Positions 9,190-17,619 of a DNA stretch of 64,000 bases are shown here, one piece after another. The notes under the pieces are model-generated. The model was not told where the DNA came from. It was given only the letters and a program-made list of their open reading frames with translations, and ran no database searches. The stretch is from positions 62,001 to 126,000 of the forward strand of contig CAKRDK010000003.1 in the NCBI GenBank assembly GCA_934309475.1, in the 5' to 3' direction. The stretch comes from an uncultured Roseburia sp. (lineage in GTDB: Bacteria > Bacillota > Clostridia > Lachnospirales > Lachnospiraceae). The position numbers and the translations under genes were made by a program. Each line of letters starts with the position of its first letter. Positions within the stretch are counted from its first letter, which is position 1.

Positions 9190-9816
9190 CTAATCGAAAA
9201 CGCTTGTACCTACGCCGCAATAAATACTATATGGGTATCCAGCAGAATCCACCCATGAATAAGCTGTTAAATATAATCCCGATAATGTTTTTGTTGGAAA
9301 GAAATGATACGAATTTTGTGTTGGTCTTTGAATTTCATATTGATTTCCGATAAAACTTTCATCTAATGCTGTAACTCCATATAAAACCTGTCTATTTGAC
9401 AACGTTCTACCATTAGGCGTCCAACCACCCGCAACATATAATATTTTATTTGATGTTCCCAAATTATCCATCCATGTTAAATTAATCCAACAATCCACAT
9501 TATCTACTTTGGCCGTTCCTTTTGATGTCTTCTTTGTTCCTGTCGCTGTTAATGAATATATCTTTCCAACCGAACCATCAAAATTATTGACTTCCCCCAG
9601 ACAATCTACAGTATATGATATATCTACATCTTCTTTATCACTATCAACCATTACCTCTTCTAAAATTTCTTCATCAACATTGTCACTAATTTTGTTTTCT
9701 TTTGCATCTTTTATTTCTTCCTCTATATCAAGAGTCGACATAATTTTTATTGCCTCAAGTTCATTATATTTTAATGACTGTGTATCTTTGGCAAAAACAA
9801 GATCTTTCCACTCCAA
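9190..9816 (-). CDS. Probable secreted protein of unknown function; N-terminus frameshifted
   Basis: 208 residues from a TTG at 9816. There is an acidic N-terminal half and a C-terminal half rich in Tyr, Trp, Gly and Asn that looks beta-stranded. I recognise no family. The frame lacks a good start, but an ATG at 9863 with GGAGAGGAG upstream begins a classic signal peptide in another frame. A one-base change near 9815-9825 would join the two. The intact product would be exported. It follows the membrane protein gene by 13 bases and belongs to the island controlled by the ACATACCA operators. Base composition is visibly AT-rich compared with flanking genes. Confidence 0.55.
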   Translation of the reverse strand: MEWKDLVFAKDTQSLKYNELEAIKIMSTLDIEEEIKDAKENKISDNVDEEILEEVMVDSDKEDVDISYTVDCLGEVNNFDGSVGKIYSLTATGTKKTSKGTAKVDNVDCWINLTWMDNLGTSNKILYVAGGWTPNGRTLSNRQVLYGVTALDESFIGNQYEIQRPTQNSYHFFPTKTLSGLYLTAYSWVDSAGYPYSIYCGVGTSVFD

Positions 9817-9863
9817 ATACTTACTATTCCTACTAATACCGCTAAAATAATTTTTCTCTTCAT
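9771..9863 (-). other. Signal-peptide reading frame upstream of the 9190 protein, out of frame
   Basis: Starts ATG at 9863 after a strong GGAGAGGAG site and encodes MKRKIILAVLVGIVS followed by a short tail and a stop, 30 codons in total. The hydrophobic leader is typical of a secreted protein. The downstream coding region continues in a different frame, so this is probably the displaced 5' end of the same gene. Confidence 0.55.
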
Positions 9864-9875
9864 GTACTCCTCTCC

Positions 9876-10292
9876 TTAATTCTGTATTTTCTTTTTTGCA
9901 ATCATAATGCTAAAAATACAACACCCTAATAACAATACCACCACGCAACCTGCAATTATGGTTGGCACATTTATAAACACGCATATCCCCATTGCTATAG
10001 CTAAGATTTCACCTATAAATAGCATGTTTTTTAATATTGACTCATGATTTTTACTAACTAACAATCCTATATTCATCAAAATCGCAAACATTGTACCTAC
10101 CATACACAAAAATGCCATTATATTTGACATTTTAAAATAAGAATGCGACACTACCAGCTGTTCTATTGTTTCGCCTACCTCATGCACTCTATATTCTCCT
10201 ACTCCATATGGAGTTATCTCCAACACAGCTACCACAAGTAGTCCAGCCAAAAGAAAAATCCAGTATTTCTTTCCTTCCACTGTCACTATCAT
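9876..10292 (-). CDS. Small membrane protein with four helices
   Basis: 138 residues, ATG at 10292 with GGAGGG five bases upstream. Hydrophobic segments lie near 12-28, 52-76, 85-105 and 110-132. No family recognised. It is the first gene downstream of the 10371-10431 operator and precedes the secreted protein gene, so the two likely form an operon. It could be an exporter component, an immunity protein or a peptide processing factor; none of these can be shown from sequence. Confidence 0.7.
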   Translation of the reverse strand: MIVTVEGKKYWIFLLAGLLVVAVLEITPYGVGEYRVHEVGETIEQLVVSHSYFKMSNIMAFLCMVGTMFAILMNIGLLVSKNHESILKNMLFIGEILAIAMGICVFINVPTIIAGCVVVLLLGCCIFSIMIAKKKIQN

Positions 10293-10370
10293 TGTTCCCT
10301 CCTTTCCTCACTTTTTTCATTCAATCCACGCCTCCTTTCTCTTCAATAGTAAAATACAAGCTTATTAAAA

Positions 10371-10431
10371 AACATACCAAAACTGGAAATTTCTAAAAAA
10401 ATTTAATATATATTTCCAATTCTGGTATGTT
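10371..10431. promoter_or_regulatory. Inverted-repeat operator between divergent peptide and membrane-protein genes
   Basis: Two 20-base half-sites beginning AACATACCA face each other at 10371-10390 and 10412-10431, matching at 18 of 20 positions with a 21-base spacer. The same half-site occurs at 12470-12520 ahead of the regulator genes. On the minus strand the left half-site contains TTGGTA, which could serve as -35 for a TATTTT box 18 bases away. Confidence 0.8.
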
Positions 10432-10456
10432 CTAAACACATTACATCTTTTATACT
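10428..10456 (+). promoter_or_regulatory. Candidate promoter of the peptide gene
   Basis: TATACT at 10451-10456 is a good -10. At 17 bases upstream there is only a weak -35 that overlaps the right operator half-site. A poor -35 covered by an activator site fits activation by a peptide-responsive regulator. Confidence 0.45.
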
Positions 10457-10484
10457 GAATAAAATTAGTTATGGAGGTATTATC

Positions 10485-10634
10485 ATGAAAAAAATTTTTA
10501 AAACCTGTTTTTTCCAGTTACTCATTTTTTATATGCTAAATATTTTTGTTCACACATCATATCCTTTAGAGATTCCTATTTTTCCTTCAATCCCAGAAAT
10601 TCATCAATATCTTCCTTCAAATAATCTTGAATAA
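10485..10634 (+). CDS. Candidate signalling peptide precursor, 49 residues
   Basis: ATG at 10485 with GGAGG 8 bases upstream. The first residues MKKIFKTCFF carry positive charge, then a hydrophobic stretch runs to about residue 22. A tail rich in Pro, Ile and Glu (YPLEIPIFPSIPEI) follows. This is the layout of precursor peptides for RRNPP-type receptors, where the mature signal comes from the C-terminal part. It is transcribed toward the regulator gene at 10576 and its 3' third overlaps that gene's end on the opposite strand. The operator at 10371-10431 lies in its promoter region. The function is inferred from architecture. Confidence 0.6.
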   Translation: MKKIFKTCFFQLLIFYMLNIFVHTSYPLEIPIFPSIPEIHQYLPSNNLE

Positions 10635-11535
10635 GATATTCGAAATACTGTATTGCTTCTTGATTTTCTTCTGCCAGCGATACAAAATATCCTTGCCGTA
10701 TATATCCATTTGCTACTTCTTTATCTGTTATCTCTAACAATCCTTTATCTATTTGGCAAAAGATATTACAAGCTAACGCACCTAAAATTCCTGGCAACGT
10801 TATACCATATTCATATATTTGGGCTTCTGCTTTTGCCTCTTCCAAAAGTATTTTGGCTTCTGCATACTTTTCCAACTTCATCATGGCTGTCGCTAATGTT
10901 TGTTTAATGCATATTCTTATTTCACCCGTCTCTTGTAATGACATATATCCTAAATTCAAGCTTTTTATTATCATCTTACACACTATAACTGTCTCTTCAT
11001 AGTTTTCTAAATTATAGTATGCTGCCGCAATATTCATTAAAACAACATACTCTGTGTCTGTAAATGGATATCCGCTTTCTAAATATTTTCGATAATCCGG
11101 AATCGTTAAAGCAATTGCCTCTTGATATTTTTTCAATGCCTCACTCTGTTCCAACATTTCTAATTTCGTATATACTATAGCCCTCTCTGTCTTCAATACC
11201 TGTTGATTGATAATTGAATCTTCAGCTTCTGCCTCCAGCCTGCACAAATGCTCATACGCTTTTTTATAATCATGTACTGACACTGCATAATCTAACTCCA
11301 ACTTTTCTTCCATTTTCTCTATATCAGCACTGGAAAAAAAAGCATAATTTTTTTCTGAAAATCTCTCTAGACGCCCCATTAATGCGGTATATACATCTCT
11401 TTTTACTTTTGTCTTCCCCGTTTCCATCCGATATAAAGTCTGCACAGAACATATATTATCTGCTAGTTCTTCTCTTGTCAGCCCTACTGCTTCTCGTGCC
11501 AAACGTATCATATTTCCTGTTTGATAATATGCCAT
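10576..11535 (-). CDS. XRE-family regulator with TPR-like C-terminus (RRNPP-like)
   Basis: 319 residues. A helix-turn-helix at about 8-50 includes LTREELADNICSVQTL and RMETGK. The rest, about 75-310, is a helical repeat region with pairs such as NIAAAYYNLENYEETV, as in the tetratricopeptide domains of PlcR, Rgg and NprR-type receptors. It overlaps the upstream paralogue by 28 bases, so the two are co-translated. It probably senses a short re-imported peptide, plausibly from the convergent gene at 10485. The fold family is fairly clear; the ligand is inferred. Confidence 0.8.
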   Translation of the reverse strand: MAYYQTGNMIRLAREAVGLTREELADNICSVQTLYRMETGKTKVKRDVYTALMGRLERFSEKNYAFFSSADIEKMEEKLELDYAVSVHDYKKAYEHLCRLEAEAEDSIINQQVLKTERAIVYTKLEMLEQSEALKKYQEAIALTIPDYRKYLESGYPFTDTEYVVLMNIAAAYYNLENYEETVIVCKMIIKSLNLGYMSLQETGEIRICIKQTLATAMMKLEKYAEAKILLEEAKAEAQIYEYGITLPGILGALACNIFCQIDKGLLEITDKEVANGYIRQGYFVSLAEENQEAIQYFEYLIQDYLKEDIDEFLGLKEK

Positions 11536-12437
11536 CCCAATACCTCAGTACAATATTTCTCCACTTGTTCTTCTTTTTTACTATCATTTTCTATCTGATA
11601 AATATAATATGCCATTAAGCAGTCTTTTACACAATTATTTTTCCATTTTGTCCACGCTTCTGTTGACTGATATACTTTATTTGTCCACCTCGCTCTCTCA
11701 AAATAAAGATTCGCTAATGGAAATACTGTTTTCATTTCACGAACTACCGCAATTTGATTATTTAAACATTCTAATACCTTTAAATCATTTCCTTCTTTTA
11801 TTTCTATATTTTGTAGCTCTTTTAGCAAAATAATTTTCAACCAATTTTTTTCTTTCTTCCCATAATATGCCGTGACTTGCTCCAATAAAAAATTAATTAT
11901 CTTCCTTTCTTCTTCATAATTTTTTTTAACAGTATAATGTATTTTTTGCTGAATAAGCTCAATTTCCATATGACTATATAATCTTCTTTTCTCTCCTGGC
12001 TCAATTGTATACCTTATTGCCCTATCAATCATAAGACATATTTCCTCCGGTACCTTTTGTTCTATTTGTAAAGCCTGTATCTTAGCATATAAAATGAACT
12101 GCTGATGGACCGAACTATCTTTCTCTGCTATTTCTTCATACTCGTTTATTGCCTCCCTTAATTCATATATATTACCAATTTTTATAAGCTTTTTTATTTT
12201 GTCTCTCATTTTCCACTTTATGTAATCTTCTTCATCCAGCATAATTTCAAATTGCGAAGCTTCCTTCCCTATTCTGGACAAAAGTGTCTCGCATATAAGT
12301 GAATCTATCTCCCTTTTTCCTTGTTCAACCCTAGATAACGTAGCACATGAACAAATTCCTTTACAAATTTCATACTGCTGTAACTGATATGTGTCTCTAT
12401 AATACCTTAATAATATCCCAACCGTATTTTGTCCCAT
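11508..12437 (-). CDS. XRE-family regulator with helical-repeat C-terminus (paralogue)
   Basis: 309 residues from the ATG at 12437, which has GGAG upstream; the frame also runs four codons further to a TTG. The N-terminal helix-turn-helix (about 5-55) has the pattern YEICKGICSCATLSRVEQGK. The remainder is helical and Lys/Glu-rich, resembling degenerate TPR repeats. It precedes and overlaps the second regulator and lies behind the 12470-12520 operator. Tandem regulators of this kind may respond to different peptides or act as a receptor and an antagonist. Marked AT richness suggests horizontal acquisition. Confidence 0.75.
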   Translation of the reverse strand: MGQNTVGILLRYYRDTYQLQQYEICKGICSCATLSRVEQGKREIDSLICETLLSRIGKEASQFEIMLDEEDYIKWKMRDKIKKLIKIGNIYELREAINEYEEIAEKDSSVHQQFILYAKIQALQIEQKVPEEICLMIDRAIRYTIEPGEKRRLYSHMEIELIQQKIHYTVKKNYEEERKIINFLLEQVTAYYGKKEKNWLKIILLKELQNIEIKEGNDLKVLECLNNQIAVVREMKTVFPLANLYFERARWTNKVYQSTEAWTKWKNNCVKDCLMAYYIYQIENDSKKEEQVEKYCTEVLGWHIIKQEI

Positions 12438-12469
12438 TTCGTACTCCAATTTTTAGCTTAATTCGAAAA

Positions 12470-12520
12470 AGACATACCAAAATCAAAAAAACTCTTCATT
12501 TCCTCAATTTTGGTATGTCT
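12470..12520. promoter_or_regulatory. Operator upstream of the tandem regulator genes
   Basis: Perfect 14-base inverted repeat AGACATACCAAAAT at 12470-12483 and its complement at 12507-12520, 23-base spacer. The half-site matches that at 10371-10431, so one regulator probably controls both loci. It lies 33 bases before the start codon at 12437. Confidence 0.8.
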
Positions 12521-12531
12521 CAATTTCCCTG

Positions 12532-13311
12532 CTATGATTTCTTTCCCATCAGAAATTTCTTGAAGCTTCCCTCTTTTGCCGGCTCTTTTTTCTTCTCCCC
12601 GGCTTCGCCTTCCTGCTCTTTCCACTGAAAGTATTCGGCGTCTAGGTTCACCTTGATGTCGGACATTACGTCCTGCTTCGGTTCTTCCGGCTTTTTCTCT
12701 TCCTCGTATGGAATGCCGTGCTCCTCGAAGTATTCCTGATTGATTTTGATTTCCGGCTTAATCGCCTTGTAGGAGTACATTTCCTGCTCGCGCTCCGCCT
12801 CACGCTTGCGCTTTTCTTTCTCCGCCTTGCGGTTGGTGTCCTCGATGATTTTCAAGTATTTGTCCGTATCCTGCAAATCCTGAAGATGCCCTTTTAACTC
12901 GGACTGATTCGTGCGAACCCTGCGTTTCTCCTGCTTTAGCTTTTCTTCCATCTCCAGGTAGATTCCCTTGACGGAATCCATCGCTTCCTGCATGATGTCC
13001 TGCACTTCCGCTAAAGCATCGTCGGTGTACAGCACAGATGCCGCGTAGACGTCCTCTGCTTTCTTGCTTGCATCCCAGACAATCTCCTCGCCCTGCTTTC
13101 TCGCGGCGCGCTCTGCCTTATCCCGGCTCTGCTGCGTCACTTCATATTCATCCATAATCTCATAAACGCTGGCGTTGAGCTTCTGTAATAAATCCAGCAT
13201 CTGCTGTTTGTCAATAATGACTCTGTTTGTCTCTTTCTCGTATACCTGGCTGTCAGAAAGCATTACATGCATTTCGCGTAAGATTTTCTCTGCCTTGTCA
13301 TGCGCGCTCAT
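12532..13311 (-). CDS. Coiled-coil protein of unknown function
   Basis: 259 residues from the ATG at 13311, which has AGGAG upstream. Almost entirely helical and charged. Long coiled-coil stretches lie around 40-175, with runs of Glu, Lys and Arg, followed by a Lys/Glu/Pro-rich tail. No membrane segment or signal peptide. The pattern is reminiscent of DivIVA-like or SMC-accessory scaffolds, but no diagnostic motif is visible. It follows the 5'-nucleotidase gene by 27 bases and is probably co-transcribed with it. Confidence 0.7.
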   Translation of the reverse strand: MSAHDKAEKILREMHVMLSDSQVYEKETNRVIIDKQQMLDLLQKLNASVYEIMDEYEVTQQSRDKAERAARKQGEEIVWDASKKAEDVYAASVLYTDDALAEVQDIMQEAMDSVKGIYLEMEEKLKQEKRRVRTNQSELKGHLQDLQDTDKYLKIIEDTNRKAEKEKRKREAEREQEMYSYKAIKPEIKINQEYFEEHGIPYEEEKKPEEPKQDVMSDIKVNLDAEYFQWKEQEGEAGEKKKEPAKEGSFKKFLMGKKS

Positions 13312-13338
13312 TTTCCGTCTCCTATCTGTCAAAGCGCT

Positions 13339-15306
13339 CTACTTTTGTGCTCTCCGTGGATGATTTCTGCGAATACGCTTTGTTATTTTTACTATTAATA
13401 CTATAAGCAAAATTACAATGAAAATCAAGAGGATAACCACGCCTGCCATCATTGCAACAAACTTATTCGGATGTGAAAAACGTGCTGCAATACCAGTGCT
13501 CTCGTCCACGTTTTTTCGTCCGTGGTCTTCCGCATAATATGCCGGTACATTGGCAATGCCGTCTCCGTCCGTATCCTCAAAGGACTCCATGTAACGCGCA
13601 ATCGCATCCCACGCTTTCAGTTCTTTTCCATCTTCATAAATGATTGCATCGGAAAAATCGGTAATCTCCGTTCCATCTGCAAATTTCGGTTTTAAGGATA
13701 ACAGTCCGTAGGACATATCCGTTACGGCACTTAACATCTGGCCACTGTACAAATCTGCCACAACACGATAAAGTTTATCGTCCTCTATCTCCTCGCGGTT
13801 TCCATCCGAATCTGTCAGATAAACGTCCGTCACACGGTTTAATAAAATACGGTTCGGGTTGTAGGTAAACTGCAGACCGCTCATATATAGTCTCGCCGTC
13901 GGCATCAGTTCGGATACAGATGCATCGATTTCTGCGGCAATTTTCAATTCTTTTCCCGTCAGATAAACGCTGACAAGCGGATAGCCCGGAATACCATCCT
14001 CACCCGTTCCAAGTGAAAATGAATTAAAGACATCCGTTACCGTAATGTCTCCGACCGAATAAGTATCACGGATTGTTCCAGCCGGAACAACCGCCATCTG
14101 CACGGTCTCACCGTCAAAATCATCCGCATTTTCAACGGCATAAATATAGGCATCCGACATAATATCGCCGAGATTTAACTCGGTATGCTTGGTCTCTAAA
14201 TCGGAAAGGCTGCAAAATTCAATGTCGTTTGTAGCTAATACCTGGTCTTTTGTATAACCAAACTGCGACAGATAAATCTCATCGACCGCCTCCATGAAAT
14301 TGTCAATCTCTTCCTGTGTCGGTTCATCCTGCGCAATATCGTCCGTGATGGATACGAGTTCATAATTCTCCAGATTCCATCTGCCGTCCTCTTTCTGCGT
14401 CATGGAAAAAGAACCTAAGTATTTTCCATATTCACCCGGCGATACGATATAAGTATCTCCGTGTTGAATCGGCTCCTCTAACACGGTATGTGTATGACCG
14501 CTCACAATCAAATCCAGTTCCGGAACTGCTTTCGCAAGAATCTCATCCTCCGACTTGCTCTCGTCCTCCTGGTTCGTGCCACTGTGGGAAATGCAGACGT
14601 ACATGTCCACGTCCTCATTTTCCTTGATTTCTTTTATCGTATCCTTTACCGCCTCGGATGCATCCCGGAAAAGAAGGGCGCAGGTCGGTGCGCATGCAAG
14701 GGCATCTTCCCCGAAAACACCGATGAGCGCAATCTTAACGCCATCTTTTTCCACAACGGTATAGTCTTTTACGCCATAATGGTCAAATGCATCTTTTAAC
14801 AACTGCTGGTCATCCGTGAGACCTTCCTGCTCCATCGCATCCCAGTCCACATTACAAACGAGAATCTCCGGCACCGTATCCCCACAGTCTGCCGCCGTAT
14901 CAAGCATATTGGCAAGCCCCTGTGAGCGGTAATCGTATTCATGATTACCGAATGTAGTTGCTTCAAATCCCATGTAGCCGAGCATACGGATTTCAGCCGC
15001 TTCCTCTTCAAAAACGGTCTGCACCAATGTTCCCATGGAAAAATCACCGCCGTCTAACAGCAGCGTGTCCGGATTCTCCTCCTTCTGTTCCTTAATCAGC
15101 GTGTTAATTCTGGCAAAACCGCCGACTACCTCCGACTCGCCATCCACCACCGTGGAAAAACTGTCGAGATGTGAATGTGTGTCACTCAAAAACATGACAT
15201 CCACCGTTTTTGCCTGTTCTTCTGCCTTTGCCGGAACTCCCCCAAGCCCGCCAAGTAACATTACGGACGCTAATAACAGCGCCACACTTTTTCTTCTTTG
15301 CCTCAT
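13339..15306 (-). CDS. Cell-surface 5'-nucleotidase / metallophosphoesterase, membrane anchored
   Basis: 655 residues. Signal peptide at 1-28. The metallophosphatase domain has the metal-binding signatures FLSDTHSH, GGDFS, GNHEYDY and SGHTH. A 5'-nucleotidase C-terminal domain follows at about 355-560. A C-terminal membrane helix (about 615-640) and a basic tail anchor it. UshA-like enzymes hydrolyse extracellular nucleotides to nucleosides and phosphate, which supports purine and phosphate salvage. The substrate range is inferred from the family. Confidence 0.9.
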   Translation of the reverse strand: MRQRRKSVALLLASVMLLGGLGGVPAKAEEQAKTVDVMFLSDTHSHLDSFSTVVDGESEVVGGFARINTLIKEQKEENPDTLLLDGGDFSMGTLVQTVFEEEAAEIRMLGYMGFEATTFGNHEYDYRSQGLANMLDTAADCGDTVPEILVCNVDWDAMEQEGLTDDQQLLKDAFDHYGVKDYTVVEKDGVKIALIGVFGEDALACAPTCALLFRDASEAVKDTIKEIKENEDVDMYVCISHSGTNQEDESKSEDEILAKAVPELDLIVSGHTHTVLEEPIQHGDTYIVSPGEYGKYLGSFSMTQKEDGRWNLENYELVSITDDIAQDEPTQEEIDNFMEAVDEIYLSQFGYTKDQVLATNDIEFCSLSDLETKHTELNLGDIMSDAYIYAVENADDFDGETVQMAVVPAGTIRDTYSVGDITVTDVFNSFSLGTGEDGIPGYPLVSVYLTGKELKIAAEIDASVSELMPTARLYMSGLQFTYNPNRILLNRVTDVYLTDSDGNREEIEDDKLYRVVADLYSGQMLSAVTDMSYGLLSLKPKFADGTEITDFSDAIIYEDGKELKAWDAIARYMESFEDTDGDGIANVPAYYAEDHGRKNVDESTGIAARFSHPNKFVAMMAGVVILLIFIVILLIVLIVKITKRIRRNHPRRAQK

Positions 15307-15398
15307 AGTCTACTCTCCTTGTAAAATATGTTATTCTGCAAAAATTCCCCTTATTCTTTTGCAGTTGTCTGATAACTCTATTTTACACAAATTTTACA

Positions 15399-16196
15399 TT
15401 AAAGTAAACCTTTTGATTTGTTTGTGCAGGATTTCATTGCCTCAATGACAGCACTGCGCATGCCCTTTTCTTCCAGCACTCTTACCGCTTCAATGGTCGT
15501 TCCTCCCGGCGAGCAGACCATATCTTTTAACACCCCCGGATGCATGCCGGTGTCCAATACCATTTTGGCACTGCCAAGCACTGCCTGTGCCGCAAATTTA
15601 TATGCTTTTGTGCGTGACATCCCATCTGCAACTGCTGCATCCGCCATTGCTTCAATAAATAAAAATACATATGCCGGTGAACTTCCGCTGACAGAAGTCA
15701 CAACATCCATCAGGTTCTCACTGATAACCTCTGATTTTCCAAAGCTGTCACAGATGTCGCAGACAAGTGCAAGCTCCTCCTCCGTCACCTGCTCATTGGC
15801 GCAGATTCCGGTCATGCCCTCACCTACCATTGCCGGTGTATTCGGCATCGTGCGGATGACTTTTAATTTTTTCCCAAACTTCTCTTCAAACCACGCAAGT
15901 GTTTTTCCCGGTGCAATGCTCACAATCAACTGCGTTTCCTTCACGCAATCCTTAATTTCCGCAATTACTTCCTCATAAAACTGTGGCTTCACCGCAAGAA
16001 AAAGTACCTCTGCAAACTTCGTCACCTCACGGTTGTCCTTTGTCACCGCAACGTGAAATGCTTCCTTTTTAGCGTCTAACGTTGCCTGTGTCTTTGCCGA
16101 AACCATCACCTCTTCCGGTTTGCATTTTCCAGCCTTTAATATTCCCTGCATCATGGCACTTCCCATATTGCCACAACCAATAAATCCTATCTTCAT
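15399..16196 (-). CDS. proC: Pyrroline-5-carboxylate reductase
   Basis: 265 residues, the usual length. The N-terminal Rossmann motif GFIGCGNMGSAM binds NAD(P)H. The C-terminal helical domain has SGSSPAYVFLFIEAM and the conserved PGGTT loop. It catalyses the last step of proline synthesis, reducing 1-pyrroline-5-carboxylate. It sits between an amidohydrolase gene and the 5'-nucleotidase gene with gaps near 80-90 bases, so it may have its own promoter. Confidence 0.95.
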   Translation of the reverse strand: MKIGFIGCGNMGSAMMQGILKAGKCKPEEVMVSAKTQATLDAKKEAFHVAVTKDNREVTKFAEVLFLAVKPQFYEEVIAEIKDCVKETQLIVSIAPGKTLAWFEEKFGKKLKVIRTMPNTPAMVGEGMTGICANEQVTEEELALVCDICDSFGKSEVISENLMDVVTSVSGSSPAYVFLFIEAMADAAVADGMSRTKAYKFAAQAVLGSAKMVLDTGMHPGVLKDMVCSPGGTTIEAVRVLEEKGMRSAVIEAMKSCTNKSKGLL

Positions 16197-16273
16197 GTTC
16201 CAATCGTCCTTTCTTTTCCGAGACAGTTTGTTTCATGAATATTTTAATCATACGCAGTGATAAAGTCAACCTG

Positions 16274-17470
16274 CTATAGATGCCCCATCTCCTCACTCTC
16301 ATAAACCACTTTCCCGTCAATCATGGTAATGAGGACATGCGCCCCACGTGCAAACGGTGATTCCTTCGTGAAGACAAAATCAGCGTCTTTTCCCTCCTCA
16401 ATGCTTCCGACACGCGCTTCCACTCCGATATGTTTTGCCGCGCAGAGCGTTATGGAGCGGAGGGCATCGAATTCGCTCATGCCTGCATCCATTGCAAAAC
16501 CTGCACAGAGCGCCAGATAGCGCTGTTCGATGACAGGCGCGTCCGTGACAACTGCAACATTACATCCTGCTTTTGCGAGAATCCCGGCAGTCTTAAAACT
16601 CTTGTGGCGCAGTTCATACTTGGTCGCATGTCCAAACGACGGACCGACCGCAGCCGATACGCCTGCTGCCCCCAGTTCTTTCGCTATCAGGGCGCCGTCC
16701 GTAACATGGTCTAATTTTACCTCAATCCCGAATTCTTCTGCAATCCGCAATGCCGTAAAAATATCGTCCGCCCGGTGCACATGCGCCTTTAACGGCAAAG
16801 TTCCTTCTACGACCGGAATCAGTGCTTCTAATTTCTCATCATACGGCGGCATTTTCTGTATGTCGGTATCTCCCGGATACCCCGCCGCCTTCTTTCTCTC
16901 GTTATAATCTTCCGCTTTATGCAGCATTTCGCGGATTTTTGCAGCAATCGTCATGCGGGAATAAACTGCTTTCTGTTTGTAACAGTTCTTGGGATTCTCC
17001 CCGAATGCGATTTTCATTCCCACTTTCTTTTTCACAATCATATCGTCAATGCGCTCACCATACGTTTTGATGGCACAGAACGTTCCACCGATTACGTTCG
17101 AGCTGCCCGGTCCCGTTGCCACACAGGTGACTCCGCCACTTCTCGCCATAGCAAACGTCTCATCCTGTGGATTGATTGCATCAATCGCCGAAAGCTGTGG
17201 CGTCACGCAGTCGTTTAACTCATTAAAATCTTCACTCTCAAATCCGACTGCGTACCCCTGCAATCCCAAGTGACTGTGTGCATCCACAAATCCCGGATAA
17301 ATGTGCAGACCGGTCGCATCAATAATCTTTGCATCATTGATTTCTTTTCCACCAATTATCGCGTCAATCTTTGCGATTTTACCGTCCACCACCAGAATAT
17401 CCCCCACAAATGTCTCCTCATCCACAGCATTGTGAATCGTCCCCTGTTTTATCAACAAACTTTCTTCCAT
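16274..17470 (-). CDS. Amidohydrolase family protein
   Basis: 398 residues. The metal-binding HxH motif is in FVDAHSHLG (about 58-66), a further His-rich block is AHVHRADD, and the conserved Asp is in VVTDAPV. The C-terminal EGKDADFVF is the typical end of the composite beta domain. The layout matches imidazolonepropionase- or dihydroorotase-like hydrolases, but active-site details do not single out one substrate. The orthologues I recall in Clostridia are annotated only as amidohydrolase. Confidence 0.88.
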   Translation of the reverse strand: MEESLLIKQGTIHNAVDEETFVGDILVVDGKIAKIDAIIGGKEINDAKIIDATGLHIYPGFVDAHSHLGLQGYAVGFESEDFNELNDCVTPQLSAIDAINPQDETFAMARSGGVTCVATGPGSSNVIGGTFCAIKTYGERIDDMIVKKKVGMKIAFGENPKNCYKQKAVYSRMTIAAKIREMLHKAEDYNERKKAAGYPGDTDIQKMPPYDEKLEALIPVVEGTLPLKAHVHRADDIFTALRIAEEFGIEVKLDHVTDGALIAKELGAAGVSAAVGPSFGHATKYELRHKSFKTAGILAKAGCNVAVVTDAPVIEQRYLALCAGFAMDAGMSEFDALRSITLCAAKHIGVEARVGSIEEGKDADFVFTKESPFARGAHVLITMIDGKVVYESEEMGHL

Positions 17471-17508
17471 TTTTCCACCTTCCTACAAAGTATTTGTTCC
17501 GTTCCTAC

Positions 17509-17538
17509 CAAAAAAAGAGAGAACTTCCCGTTCTCTCT
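17509..17538 (-). terminator. Terminator after the GGDEF/HD-GYP gene
   Basis: Stem AGAGAGAAC / GTTCTCTCT with loop TTCCC (17516-17538). On the minus strand it is followed by a T run at 17509-17515. Confidence 0.8.
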
Positions 17539-17619
17539 AGTATTTGAAAAAATTTCTCTCTTATTCCTGCGCTGCTTTTAAACAATTCATTTTTCTCAGC
17601 CTTGTGTGAAAGTCTGTTT

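Noticed and set aside
10189..10320. 43-codon frame on the minus strand starting with MKKVRKGG, with GGAGG upstream
   Set aside because: It overlaps the membrane protein gene in another frame, is not hydrophobic and has no signal-like leader. The larger frame with its own ribosome site is the better gene.
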